DNA of 64,000 bases from Pseudomonas sp. WS 5079. Its GTDB lineage: Bacteria > Pseudomonadota > Gammaproteobacteria > Pseudomonadales > Pseudomonadaceae. Position 1 is the first letter of the stretch, and each line of letters begins with the position of its first letter. Below the pieces are notes generated by a model that did no database searches, was not told the origin of the DNA, and saw only the letters and a list, made by a program, of their open reading frames with translations. The stretch spans positions 806,001 to 870,000 of the forward strand of contig NZ_JAAQWN010000001.1 in the NCBI RefSeq assembly GCF_012985465.1. The letters are read 5' to 3'. This document shows, in pieces, positions 18,230-27,169 of the stretch. The position numbers were made by a program, and so were the translations under genes.

Positions 18230-18277
18230 GGCAGAGCGCGCGGGAACAGCCCGCCGCTTGCCCAGGAAGCAGAACAT

Positions 18278-19348
18278 ATGAACTCCTCCATCGCCGCCCT
18301 GCCCGTCACCACCCTGTCCCGCGCCAATGAAGCGCTGACCCAGCGTTTGCCCAGCGCCCTTGAGCTCAAGCACCAATTGCCTCTGAGCCCGTTCCTGACC
18401 GAGCAAGTCAACGCTCATCGCCAGGCGATCCGCGCGATTCTCACGGGTGAGGACTCGCGCCTGCTGGTCATCGTCGGGCCCTGCTCGATCCATGATCCCG
18501 AATCCGCCATGGAATACGCGCGCAATCTGAAAAAACTGGCCAATGACGTCAGTGACCAGATGCTCCTGGTAATCCGCGCCTACGTCGAAAAACCGCGCAC
18601 CACCATCGGCTGGAAAGGCCTGGCCTACGACCCGCACCTCGATGGCAGCGATGACATGGCCGCCGGCCTCACGCTGTCACGGGAATTGATGCGCGAAATG
18701 CTGCGCCTGGGCTTGCCGGTCGCCACCGAGTTGCTGCAACCAATGGCCGCCGGCTACTTCGACGATGTGCTCAGTTGGGTCGCCATCGGCGCCCGCACCA
18801 CCGAATCGCAGATCCACCGGGAAATGGCCAGCGGCCTGGGCATGCCTGTCGGCTTCAAGAACGGCACCGACGGCGGCGTGGCCATCGCCTGCGACGCCAT
18901 GCGTTCGGCAGCCCATCCGCACCGCCACTTTGGCGTCGACAGCCAGGGCCATCCGGCAATCATCCAGACTCCGGGCAACGCCGACACCCACCTGGTGTTG
19001 CGCGGCGGCCATCGCGGCCCGAACTACGACCGCCAGAGCGTGGCCCAGGTCAAGACCGACCTGGCCAAAAGCAAAGTGGCCACGCGGATCATGGTCGATT
19101 GCAGCCACGCCAACAGCGGCAAGGACCCGATGCGCCAGCCAGCGGTGTTCAATGACGTGCTGGAGCAGCGCTTGCAGGGCGACACCTCGCTGATCGGCAT
19201 GATGCTGGAGAGTCATTTGTTCGAAGGCTGCCAGCCGCTCAGCCCGTCGATGCGCTACGGCGTCTCGGTGACCGACGGCTGCCTGGGTTGGGATGGGACT
19301 GAGCAGTTGCTGCGTGAAGCGGCCGCACGTCTGCGCGATCAAGCCTGA
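18278..19348 (+). CDS. aroF: 3-deoxy-7-phosphoheptulonate (DAHP) synthase, class I
   Basis: 356 residues, the normal length of AroF/G/H enzymes. Signatures include VIVGPCSIHDPESAMEYA, YVEKPRTTIGWKGLAYDP, PVGFKNGTDGG, LRGGHRGPNYD and IMVDCSHANSGKDP, which cover the phosphoenolpyruvate, erythrose-4-phosphate and metal ligands. The enzyme joins PEP with erythrose 4-phosphate to start the shikimate pathway in the cytoplasm. The symbol is the usual Pseudomonas label; which aromatic amino acid inhibits it cannot be read from the sequence. It is preceded by two aromatic-rich leader frames and a terminator. Confidence 0.92.
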   Translation: MNSSIAALPVTTLSRANEALTQRLPSALELKHQLPLSPFLTEQVNAHRQAIRAILTGEDSRLLVIVGPCSIHDPESAMEYARNLKKLANDVSDQMLLVIRAYVEKPRTTIGWKGLAYDPHLDGSDDMAAGLTLSRELMREMLRLGLPVATELLQPMAAGYFDDVLSWVAIGARTTESQIHREMASGLGMPVGFKNGTDGGVAIACDAMRSAAHPHRHFGVDSQGHPAIIQTPGNADTHLVLRGGHRGPNYDRQSVAQVKTDLAKSKVATRIMVDCSHANSGKDPMRQPAVFNDVLEQRLQGDTSLIGMMLESHLFEGCQPLSPSMRYGVSVTDGCLGWDGTEQLLREAAARLRDQA

Positions 19349-19428
19349 TGTAAATCAGTGGAACTTTGCCGGGAAATAACCGCCTGAATCCGGTACGCTC
19401 ACCTTTTTTATTCAAGGAGTTACCCATC

Positions 19429-19710
19429 ATGGCTAAAGCTACCGCCCGTCACATCCTGGTTGCCACCGAAGACAAGTGCAACGAACTCAAAGCCCAGATC
19501 GAAGGCGGCGCTGATTTCGCAGAAATCGCCAAAGCCAACTCCAGCTGCCCATCGAGCCGTGATGGCGGCAACCTGGGTTCGTTTGGCCCTGGCCAGATGG
19601 TCAAGGAATTCGACACTGTCGTGTTCAGCGCCCCGGTCAACACCGTGCAGGGCCCGGTGAAAACCCAGTTCGGTTATCACCTGTTGGAAGTGACCAGCCG
19701 CCAGGACTGA
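19429..19710 (+). CDS. ppiC: Small parvulin peptidyl-prolyl isomerase (PpiC type)
   Basis: 93 residues from the ATG at 19429, with AAGGAG upstream; it has no signal peptide, so it is cytoplasmic. The rotamase signature is RHILVATEDKC, FAEIAKANSSCPSSRDGGNL, GSFGPGQMVKEFD and VKTQFGYHLLEV. Length equals that of E. coli PpiC. It follows aroF by 80 bases and ends at a strong terminator. A second, divergent copy lies at 34176. Confidence 0.93.
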   Translation: MAKATARHILVATEDKCNELKAQIEGGADFAEIAKANSSCPSSRDGGNLGSFGPGQMVKEFDTVVFSAPVNTVQGPVKTQFGYHLLEVTSRQD

Positions 19711-19725
19711 TCCACATCTTTGCAA

Positions 19726-19762
19726 AACACAACGGCCCGCCTTTTGGTGGGCCGTTGTGTTT
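19726..19762 (+). terminator. Rho-independent terminator after ppiC
   Basis: AACACAACGGCCCGCC pairs with GGTGGGCCGTTGTGTTT across a short TTTT loop, with one G-T pair. It begins 15 bases after the ppiC stop and separates it from the yej operon. Confidence 0.85.
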
Positions 19763-19845
19763 GTGTGCCAGTGGGGTGACTGGCGACCCGCGTGCGGTTA
19801 GGGTACAAGTCCCCTTCCTTCTTCACCCGGCGCTCAAGGCTGATA

Positions 19846-21705
19846 ATGCGACTGGACTTCCTCACGTTAGTTGGCTCTACCCTGGCCCTGCTGCTGGCGA
19901 GTTCCATCTCGTTTGCTGCCCCGCAACAGGCATTGACCGTCTACGGCGAACCTGCCAAGTACCCCGCCGATTTCAAGCATTTCGACTATGTGAACCCCGA
20001 TGCCCCCAAGGGCGGCAGCCTCAAGCGCTCGGCCCTCGAAGTCGGCCGCTTCGACCATGTACTGCCGTATATCGACAAAGGCATCGGCGTCAGCCAGCTG
20101 GACGGCTGGGTGTATTCGCCCCTGGCCTACCGCTCGCTGGATGAGCCCTATACCGTCTACGGCCTGGTCGCGCAAAAGATGGAGCGCGCCGAGGACGGCC
20201 TGTACCTGCGTTTTTTCCTCAACCCCAAGGCGCGATTTGCCGACGGCAAGCCGATCACCGCAGAAGACGTACGCTATAGCTTCAACCTGCTGATGACCCA
20301 GGGCAGCCTGCGCTTTCGCACGCTGTTTGCCGACGTCAAGCACGTCGAGGTAGAAGGCCCCCTGCAAGTGCGCTTTGACTTCTCCAGCAGCGAGAACCGC
20401 ACCCTGCCCCTGGATATCGCGACCCTGCCGGTGTTCCCCGAACATTGGTGGAAAAGCCGCGACTTCGCCAACGGCGGCGGCTATGAGGTGCCCCTGGGCA
20501 GCGGTCCGTACAAAGTCAGCAAGATCAATTCCGGCAGCACTATCACCTTCCAGCGCGACCCCGACTGGTGGGGCAAGGACTTGCCCGTCAGCCGCGGCCT
20601 GTACAACTTCGACCGCTTGAGCCTGGAGTACTTCGGCGATACCGAAGTCGCGCGCCAGGTCCTGCGCGGCGGCGCCTATGACTTCAACCGCGAGTTCTCC
20701 GCCACCGGCTATTCCATCGGCTACAACGGCCCGGCCCTGGACGATGGCCGCCTGCAACGCGCGCACCTGGCCAAGCAAGCCCCGCAAGCGGCCCAGGGCT
20801 ACGTGTTCAATATGCAAAAGCCGATATTCCAGGACCGCCGCGTGCGCCAGGCCCTGGCCATGCTCTGGGATTTCGAGTGGGCCAACCGGCAGATGATGCG
20901 CAACCTGTATATCCGCCAGCAAAGCTACTTTTCCAACAGCCCGCTGGCCGCCACCCAACTGCCCGACGCCCAGGAACTGGCGATTCTCGAACCCTTGCGC
21001 GGGCAGATCCCCGACGAAGTCTTCACCCAAGTGTTCAAGGCGCCGACCACCGACGGCAGCGGCATGATCCGTGACAAGCAACTGCAAGCCCTGGCCTTGC
21101 TGGAAGACGCCGGCTGGACGCCCAAGGGCGACAAGCTGGTGAACGCTGCCGGCGAACCCCTGGAGTTCACCTTCCTCAATGTGCAAAACGGCCTCGAACG
21201 CCTGCTGCTCCCCTATAAACGCAACCTGGCGCAGATCGGCATTACCCTCAACATCCGGCGCATCGACTCATCCCAGTACGTCAACCGCCTGATGACCCGC
21301 GACTACGACATGATCGTCACCGGCTTCCCGGTCACCACCTCGCCGGGCATGGAGCTGTACAACTTCTTCGGTTCCTCGTCGGCCTTCGACCCGGGCAGCA
21401 ACAACTACATCGTCCTGCAAAACCCGGCGGTCGACACCCTGGTCACCGGCCTGGTGCGTGCCACCACCCAGGCGCAGATGCTCAGCTACGCCCATGCCCT
21501 GGACCGGGTGCTGCAATGGAATTACTACTGGATCCCCAATTACTACCCGCCCGGCACCTCGGCCGCGTGGTGGAACCGCTTCGGTCGCCCGGCCATCGAG
21601 GCGAGCAACGACGAGGCGCTGGAGTCGTGGTGGGAGGTCAGCCCGACCCCCCTGACCAATGAGCAGATGAAAGCCGAACTGAACAAGCCGCGAGGTGCCC
21701 GCTGA
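19846..21705 (+). CDS. yejA: YejA-type extracellular solute-binding protein of a peptide ABC importer
   Basis: 619 residues from the ATG at 19846; the frame opens 18 codons earlier but the signal peptide [20 protein letters not shown]...FAAPQ begins here. The family 5 binding-protein layout is clear: [64 protein letters not shown] and the C-terminal WWNRFGRP. YejA proteins deliver oligopeptides, including microcin C-like compounds, to the YejBEF membrane complex. The stop codon overlaps the yejB start (TGATG). Confidence 0.93.
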   Translation: MRLDFLTLVGSTLALLLASSISFAAPQQALTVYGEPAKYPADFKHFDYVNPDAPKGGSLKRSALEVGRFDHVLPYIDKGIGVSQLDGWVYSPLAYRSLDEPYTVYGLVAQKMERAEDGLYLRFFLNPKARFADGKPITAEDVRYSFNLLMTQGSLRFRTLFADVKHVEVEGPLQVRFDFSSSENRTLPLDIATLPVFPEHWWKSRDFANGGGYEVPLGSGPYKVSKINSGSTITFQRDPDWWGKDLPVSRGLYNFDRLSLEYFGDTEVARQVLRGGAYDFNREFSATGYSIGYNGPALDDGRLQRAHLAKQAPQAAQGYVFNMQKPIFQDRRVRQALAMLWDFEWANRQMMRNLYIRQQSYFSNSPLAATQLPDAQELAILEPLRGQIPDEVFTQVFKAPTTDGSGMIRDKQLQALALLEDAGWTPKGDKLVNAAGEPLEFTFLNVQNGLERLLLPYKRNLAQIGITLNIRRIDSSQYVNRLMTRDYDMIVTGFPVTTSPGMELYNFFGSSSAFDPGSNNYIVLQNPAVDTLVTGLVRATTQAQMLSYAHALDRVLQWNYYWIPNYYPPGTSAAWWNRFGRPAIEASNDEALESWWEVSPTPLTNEQMKAELNKPRGAR

Positions 21706-22766
21706 TGTTTGCCTATATCGTGCGGCGCCTGCTGCTGATCATCCCGACCCTGGTGATCATCCTGCTGGTGAACTTTGTGATCGTCCAGGCCGCGCCCGGC
21801 GGGCCGGTGGAGCAAGCCATCGCCCACTTGCAGGGGATTGGCGGCGGGGGCGTCGGCGGCTCGGCCGGCGACGGCGTCAGCAGTGGCTCACGCGCCAGTC
21901 GCGGCCTGGACCCCAAGCTGATCAAGGACATCGAAAAACAATACGGCTTCGACAAATCCGCCCCCGAACGCCTGTGGCTGATGCTCAAGAACTACGCCCA
22001 GCTGGATTTTGGCAACAGCTTCTTTCGCGGCGCCACGGTGATCGACCTGATCCTGGAAAAGATGCCGGTGACCCTTTCCCTCGGCCTCTGGGCTACGCTG
22101 ATCACCTACCTGGTGTCGATCCCTCTGGGGATCCGCAAGGCGGTGCGCCACGGCAGCAGTTTCGATGTGTGGAGCAGCACCGCCATCGTCATTGGCTACG
22201 CGATGCCGGCCTTCCTGTTCGCGATGTTCTTGATCGTGGTCTTTGCCGGCGGCACCACCCTGAACTGGTTCCCGGTGCGGGGCCTGGTGTCGGAGAACTT
22301 CGAGCAACTGAGTACCCTGGGCAAGGTCGCCGATTATTTCTGGCACCTGGTGCTGCCGGTCAGCGCCCTGGTGATCGGTGGTTTCGCCACCTTGACCATC
22401 CTCACCAAAAACTCGTTCCTCAATGAAATCACCCGTCAGTACGTGGTCACCGCACGCGCCAAGGGCCTGAGCGAACGGCGCGTGCTCTACGGCCATGTGT
22501 TTCGCAACGCCATGCTGCTGGTGATCTCCGGGATCCCCCAGGCGTTTATCAGTGTGTTCTTCGCCGGTTCGCTGCTGATCGAGGTGATCTTCTCCCTCGA
22601 CGGCCTGGGCCGCATGAGCTACGAAGCGGCGGTGTCGCGGGACTATCCGGTGGTGTTTGGCTCACTGTTTATCTTCACCCTGTTTGGCCTCTTGATAAAA
22701 CTGATCGGCGACCTCTGCTACACCCTGGTGGACCCGCGTATCGACTTTGCCGCGAGGAACGCCTGA
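21705..22766 (+). CDS. yejB: YejB-type permease of the peptide ABC importer
   Basis: 353 residues. The N-terminal membrane segment is [20 protein letters not shown], and a glycine/serine-rich stretch near residues 40-65 is usual in YejB. The BPD permease motif reads [20 protein letters not shown]. The first base of its ATG is the last base of the yejA stop, and its own stop overlaps the yejE start the same way. It forms the inner-membrane channel with YejE. Confidence 0.94.
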   Translation: MFAYIVRRLLLIIPTLVIILLVNFVIVQAAPGGPVEQAIAHLQGIGGGGVGGSAGDGVSSGSRASRGLDPKLIKDIEKQYGFDKSAPERLWLMLKNYAQLDFGNSFFRGATVIDLILEKMPVTLSLGLWATLITYLVSIPLGIRKAVRHGSSFDVWSSTAIVIGYAMPAFLFAMFLIVVFAGGTTLNWFPVRGLVSENFEQLSTLGKVADYFWHLVLPVSALVIGGFATLTILTKNSFLNEITRQYVVTARAKGLSERRVLYGHVFRNAMLLVISGIPQAFISVFFAGSLLIEVIFSLDGLGRMSYEAAVSRDYPVVFGSLFIFTLFGLLIKLIGDLCYTLVDPRIDFAARNA

Positions 22767-23788
22767 TGCTCAATCTGTCTCCCGTAGCCCGTCGGCGCTT
22801 CGAACGCTTCAAGCAAAACCGCCGGGGCTGGTGGTCGCTGTGGCTGTTTATCGGCCTGTTTATCCTGACCCTGGGCGGCGAGTTGATCGCCAACGACAAA
22901 CCGCTGGTGCTGAGCTATCAGGACCAGTTGTATTTCCCGGTGTTCAAGCGCTACACCGAGCAGCAGTTCGGCGGGCAACTGCCATTCCAGGCCGACTACC
23001 GCAGTGACTACGTGCAGCAACTGATCAAGCAAGACGGCGGCTGGATGCTGTTCCCGCCGATCCCCTTCAGCGATGACACGCCCAACTACGAACTGACCCG
23101 CCCTGCCCCCAGCCCGCCGTCCACGGTGAACTGGCTGGGCACCGACGACCAGTCCCGCGATGTGCTGGCGCGGGTGATCTTCGGCGCACGGGTATCGATC
23201 CTGTTCGCCCTCGGCCTGACCGCGATCAGCGCCGTCATCGGCATTGCCGCCGGTGCCTTGCAGGGCTATTACGGCGGCTGGGTCGACCTGCTTGGCCAGC
23301 GCATCCTCGAAGTGTGGTCTGGGCTGCCGGTGCTGTACCTGCTGATCATCCTCTCGGGGTTTGTCGAGCCCAACTTCTGGTGGCTGCTGGGGATCATGGC
23401 GCTGTTTTCCTGGCTGGCCCTGGTGGATGTGGTGCGCGCCGAATTCCTGCGCGGGCGCAACCTGGAATATGTGAAAGCCGCGCGAGCCCTGGGCCTGAGT
23501 GACGGCAAGATCATCCGCCGGCACATCCTGCCGAACGCGATGACCGCCACCCTGAGCTACCTGCCTTTCATCCTGACCGGGGCGATTTCCACCCTCAGCG
23601 CCCTGGATTTCCTCGGCTTCGGCATGCCGGCGGGCAGCGCGTCCCTGGGTGAGTTGATCGCCCAGGGCAAGCAAAACCTGCAGGCGCCGTGGCTCGGGCT
23701 CACGGCCTTTTTCACCCTGGCGCTGATTCTGTCGCTGCTGGTATTTATCGGCGAGGCGCTGCGTGACGCCTTCGACCCACGATCATGA
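22766..23788 (+). CDS. yejE: YejE-type permease of the peptide ABC importer
   Basis: 340 residues. It opens with NLSPVARRRFERFKQNRRGW and a first membrane segment LWLFIGLFILTLGGELIA, then the OppC-like periplasmic loop with TDDQSRDVLARVIFGARVS and the coupling motif VKAARALGLSDGKIIRRHIL. It partners YejB in the channel. It overlaps yejB by one base and its last codons overlap the longest possible yejF frame. Confidence 0.94.
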   Translation: MLNLSPVARRRFERFKQNRRGWWSLWLFIGLFILTLGGELIANDKPLVLSYQDQLYFPVFKRYTEQQFGGQLPFQADYRSDYVQQLIKQDGGWMLFPPIPFSDDTPNYELTRPAPSPPSTVNWLGTDDQSRDVLARVIFGARVSILFALGLTAISAVIGIAAGALQGYYGGWVDLLGQRILEVWSGLPVLYLLIILSGFVEPNFWWLLGIMALFSWLALVDVVRAEFLRGRNLEYVKAARALGLSDGKIIRRHILPNAMTATLSYLPFILTGAISTLSALDFLGFGMPAGSASLGELIAQGKQNLQAPWLGLTAFFTLALILSLLVFIGEALRDAFDPRS

Positions 23789-23802
23789 AGGGCGATGCAT
23801 CC

Positions 23803-25380
23803 ATGACTGACAACCTGATCGAGATCCGCGACCTGTGCGTCGCCTTCAACGGCCAGACCGTGGTGCGCAACCTGAGCCTGGATATCCGCCCCGGCGAGTG
23901 CCTGGCGCTGGTGGGCGAGTCGGGCTCGGGCAAATCGGTGACGGCCCATTCGATCCTGCAACTGCTGCCCCAGGCCGGCACCGCTACCACAGGGTCGGTG
24001 CGCTATCGCGGCCAGGAACTGCTCGGCGCCACCGCCAGCACCCTGCAAAAACTGCGGGGCAACCGTATCGCGATGATCTTCCAGGAGCCGATGACCTCCC
24101 TCAACCCCTTGCACAGCATCGAAAAGCAGATCGGCGAAACCCTGCTGCTGCACAAGGGCCTCGGCGGCAAGGCGGCCCAGGCGCGTATCCTCGAGCTGCT
24201 GGACCTGGTGGGCATCCGCAATCCCCAGGAACGCCTCAAGTCTTACCCCCATCAGTTGTCGGGCGGCCAGCGCCAGCGGGTGATGATTGCCATGGCCCTG
24301 GCCTGCGAGCCGGAACTGCTGATCGCCGACGAGCCGACTACCGCCCTGGATGTGACGGTGCAGCGCAAGATCCTGCTGCTGCTCAAATCCTTGCAGCAAC
24401 GCCTGGGCATGTCCTTGCTGCTGATCAGCCATGACCTCAACCTGGTGCGCAGCATTGCCCAGCGCGTATGCGTGATGCAGGCCGGGGAAATCGTCGAGCA
24501 GGCCGACTGCCAAACCCTGTTCAATGCCCCACGACACCCCTACAGCCGCCTGCTGCTGGATGCCGAACCGGTCGGCACGGCACTGTGCCAGGATGCACGC
24601 GAGACGGTGTTGCAGGTCGACGGCCTGAGTGTGCGTTTCCCCATCGCTGGCGGGCTGTTCCGGCGCAGGCAGTACCTGCAAGCGGTGGATGGCATCAGCC
24701 TGGAACTGCAACGGGGCAAGACCCTGGGGATCGTCGGCGAGTCAGGCTCCGGCAAGTCCACCCTCGGCCAGGCAATCCTGCGCTTGCTCGACTCCAGCGG
24801 CAGCATCCGCTTCCAGGGCGAGGCCCTCGATAGCCTCAGCCAGAAACAGATGCGCCCGTGGCGCAAGCAGATGCAGGTGGTGTTCCAGGATCCCTATGGC
24901 AGCCTCAGCCCGCGCATGTCGGTGCAACAGATCATCAGCGAAGGCCTGGAGGTGCACGCGCCCTGCAGCCTGCAGGAGCGTGATGCGCAGGTGATCAAGG
25001 TGCTGCAGGATGTGGGCCTGGACCCGGCCAGCCGCCATCGCTACCCCCACGAATTCTCCGGTGGCCAGCGCCAACGCATCGCCATCGCCCGCGCCCTGGT
25101 GCTGCGCCCGGCCTTGATGCTGCTGGACGAGCCCACCTCGGCCCTGGATCGCACCGTGCAAAAACAAGTGGTGGCGCTGCTGCGTGAATTGCAGGAAAAG
25201 TACGGCCTGACCTACCTGTTTATCAGCCATGACCTGGCCGTTGTGCGGGCCATGGCCCACGACATGATCGTGATCAAGGACGGCAAGGTGGTCGAGCGTG
25301 GGCCGAGCCAGGCGGTGTTCGACTCACCACAGCACCCCTACACCCAGGAACTGCTGGCCGCCACGCAACTCCCTCTGTAG
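23803..25380 (+). CDS. yejF: YejF-type ATPase with two nucleotide-binding domains
   Basis: 525 residues from the ATG at 23803; an ATG at 23785 overlapping the yejE stop is an alternative start. Two ABC modules are fused: Walker [14 protein letters not shown] with signature [15 protein letters not shown], and [13 protein letters not shown] with signature [15 protein letters not shown]; both Walker B motifs ([24 protein letters not shown]) are intact. It powers the YejBE importer. Its TAG stop is formed by the left arm of a REP palindrome (GTAGGAGC). Confidence 0.94.
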   Translation: MTDNLIEIRDLCVAFNGQTVVRNLSLDIRPGECLALVGESGSGKSVTAHSILQLLPQAGTATTGSVRYRGQELLGATASTLQKLRGNRIAMIFQEPMTSLNPLHSIEKQIGETLLLHKGLGGKAAQARILELLDLVGIRNPQERLKSYPHQLSGGQRQRVMIAMALACEPELLIADEPTTALDVTVQRKILLLLKSLQQRLGMSLLLISHDLNLVRSIAQRVCVMQAGEIVEQADCQTLFNAPRHPYSRLLLDAEPVGTALCQDARETVLQVDGLSVRFPIAGGLFRRRQYLQAVDGISLELQRGKTLGIVGESGSGKSTLGQAILRLLDSSGSIRFQGEALDSLSQKQMRPWRKQMQVVFQDPYGSLSPRMSVQQIISEGLEVHAPCSLQERDAQVIKVLQDVGLDPASRHRYPHEFSGGQRQRIAIARALVLRPALMLLDEPTSALDRTVQKQVVALLRELQEKYGLTYLFISHDLAVVRAMAHDMIVIKDGKVVERGPSQAVFDSPQHPYTQELLAATQLPL

Positions 25381-25442
25381 GAGCCGGCTTGCCGGCGATG
25401 GCGCCAGTAAAATCGCCATCGCCGGCAAACCGGCTCCTACAG
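25375..25442. repeat. REPIN (inverted REP pair), type 1
   Basis: Arms CTGTAGGAGCCGGCTTGCC and GGCAAACCGGCTCCTACAG face each other, with GGCGATGG/CCATCGCC inner repeats. The left arm provides the yejF stop codon. It may also end yej transcripts as a stem, though no T-run follows. Confidence 0.9.
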
Positions 25443-25485
25443 GGGATCAGGTCATTCATTCATCTTTTTTGTTGGCGCCCCGAGC

Positions 25486-26892
25486 ATGAACACCACCGAA
25501 AGCCTCAAGGACTACCCGCACGTTCGTGGCCTGGCGATCCAGTCCCTGTTCGAGATCATCGAGCAGTCCAGCGAAGGCACGGTAATTGTCGATCGCGACG
25601 CCAACATCGTGTGGATGAACGAGCGCTACGCCAAGCGCTTCGGCCTCAAAAGCGCCGACCAGGCCATCGGCCAGCCGTGCGAACAGGTGATCTCCAACAG
25701 CCTGCTACGCCAGGTGGTGCGCAGTGACCAGCCGATCCTCCTGGATATCCAGGACACGCCCAAAGGCCCGTTGGTGGTGATGCGCCTGCCGATCCACGAC
25801 GATGCCGGCAAGGTCATCGGCGCCATCGGTTTTGCCCTGTTCGATGAGTTGCGCAACCTCTCGCCGATGATCGAGCGCTACCTGAGCATGCAACAGGAGC
25901 TGGCCTCGACCCGTTCGCTGCTGCGCTCGCGCCAGAGCAAATACAACTTCGCGCACTTTATCGGCACCAGCGCTGCCAGCCTGGAGGTCAAGCGCCGGGC
26001 GCGGCGCAGTGCCAGTGCCGAGTCGCCGGTGTTGCTGCTGGGCGAAACCGGCACCGGCAAGGAGCTGTTGGCCCAGGCCATCCATGGCGCCTCGCCACGC
26101 GCCCATAAGGCCTTTGTCAGCATCAACAGCGCCGCCATCCCCCACGACCTTCTGGAAGCCGAGTTTTTCGGCACCGCGCCCGGCGCATTCACCGGCGCCG
26201 ACCGCAAGGGCCGCGCCGGCAAACTGCAAATCGCCCAGGGCGGGACGTTGTTTCTCGATGAAATCGGCGACATGCCGCTGCCCCTGCAAAGCAAACTGCT
26301 GCGGGTGCTGCAGGAGAAAGAGTTCGAGCCGGTGGGCTCCAACGAAATGATCCACAGCGACGTACGGGTGATCGCCGCGACCTCCACCGACCTGGAAGCC
26401 GCGATCAAGCGCGGCGAATTTCGCGCCGATTTGTATTACCGCCTCAACGTATTGCCGATCCAGGTCCCGCCCCTGCGCGAACGCCTGGATGATATTCCGG
26501 CGTTGAGCGAAGCGATCCTTGAAGAACTGCGCAGCCAGCATGAACTGGACCGCGAAGCCCTGGCGCTGCTGGCCGAGCATGCCTGGCCAGGAAACATCCG
26601 TGAGTTGCGCAACGTGCTGGAGCGCGCAGCGTTGCTCAGCGATGACCTGGTGTTGGATGCGCGGGAAATTCGTGCGGCGATTGGTACGTTCAGCCCGGTA
26701 GAGCGCAGCGCCGTGGCGCCAGTCGAGGTCCAGACCTTCAGCGCGGCACGGCAGCGGTTTGACCGGCAGTTGATTGCTGCCGCGTTGCGCCAGTGCGAGG
26801 GCAATGTGATCGAGGCGGCCAAGCAATTGGGGCTTGGGCGCTCGACGCTGTACAAAAAGATGGTGGCGCTGGGCATCGAGCAATCCCAATAA
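25486..26892 (+). CDS. hbcR: Sigma-54-dependent activator with PAS domain (HbcR-like)
   Basis: 468 residues. An N-terminal PAS-type sensor (about 20-130: EGTVIVDRDANIVWMNERYA) is followed by the AAA+ domain with Walker A GETGTGKELLAQ, the sigma-54 contact loop GAFTGA near 235, and LFLDEIGDMP; a Fis-type HTH ends the protein (NVIEAAKQLGLGRSTLYKKM). The next genes are a GntP-type permease, 3-hydroxybutyrate dehydrogenase and acetoacetyl-CoA synthetase, and a -24/-12 promoter precedes them. This matches the P. aeruginosa PA2005 (HbcR) locus for 3-hydroxybutyrate use; the symbol rests on that context. Confidence 0.85.
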   Translation: MNTTESLKDYPHVRGLAIQSLFEIIEQSSEGTVIVDRDANIVWMNERYAKRFGLKSADQAIGQPCEQVISNSLLRQVVRSDQPILLDIQDTPKGPLVVMRLPIHDDAGKVIGAIGFALFDELRNLSPMIERYLSMQQELASTRSLLRSRQSKYNFAHFIGTSAASLEVKRRARRSASAESPVLLLGETGTGKELLAQAIHGASPRAHKAFVSINSAAIPHDLLEAEFFGTAPGAFTGADRKGRAGKLQIAQGGTLFLDEIGDMPLPLQSKLLRVLQEKEFEPVGSNEMIHSDVRVIAATSTDLEAAIKRGEFRADLYYRLNVLPIQVPPLRERLDDIPALSEAILEELRSQHELDREALALLAEHAWPGNIRELRNVLERAALLSDDLVLDAREIRAAIGTFSPVERSAVAPVEVQTFSAARQRFDRQLIAAALRQCEGNVIEAAKQLGLGRSTLYKKMVALGIEQSQ

Positions 26893-26925
26893 AGAGACAC
26901 AAATCTCATTACAAAGACACTCCCC

Positions 26926-27016
26926 CTGTGGGAGCGGGCTTGCCCGCGATAGCGGTGTGTCAGGCAACAAATCCACGCCAGTTAGACCGCCATCGCGGGC
27001 AAGCCCGCTCCCACAT
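26926..27016. repeat. REPIN (inverted REP pair), type 2
   Basis: Arms CTGTGGGAGCGGGCTTGCCC and GGGCAAGCCCGCTCCCACA face each other about 50 bases apart. It lies between hbcR and the sigma-54 promoter of the 3-hydroxybutyrate genes, in the zone where activator sites would be expected. Confidence 0.9.
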
Positions 27017-27096
27017 TTGATCTGGATTTGTCTTGATATAGAGACATGGCCTGACCACAAACTATAAATATCTATATATATCAATAACTTACAAAC

Positions 27097-27112
27097 TTGG
27101 CACAATTCCCGC
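27097..27112 (+). promoter_or_regulatory. Sigma-54 (-24/-12) promoter of the 3-hydroxybutyrate operon
   Basis: TTGGCACAATTCCCGC has the invariant GG (27099-27100) and GC (27111-27112) ten bases apart, as sigma-54 holoenzyme needs, and TGGCAC is the perfect -24 block. It lies 58 bases before the permease ATG. An AT-rich stretch just upstream (27060-27090) could bind IHF. The adjacent upstream gene encodes a sigma-54 activator, which supports the call. Confidence 0.8.
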
Positions 27113-27169
27113 TATAGCCCCTTCCTACAGCATTACCCCACAACAATAACAATCCGATGGAGACACACC

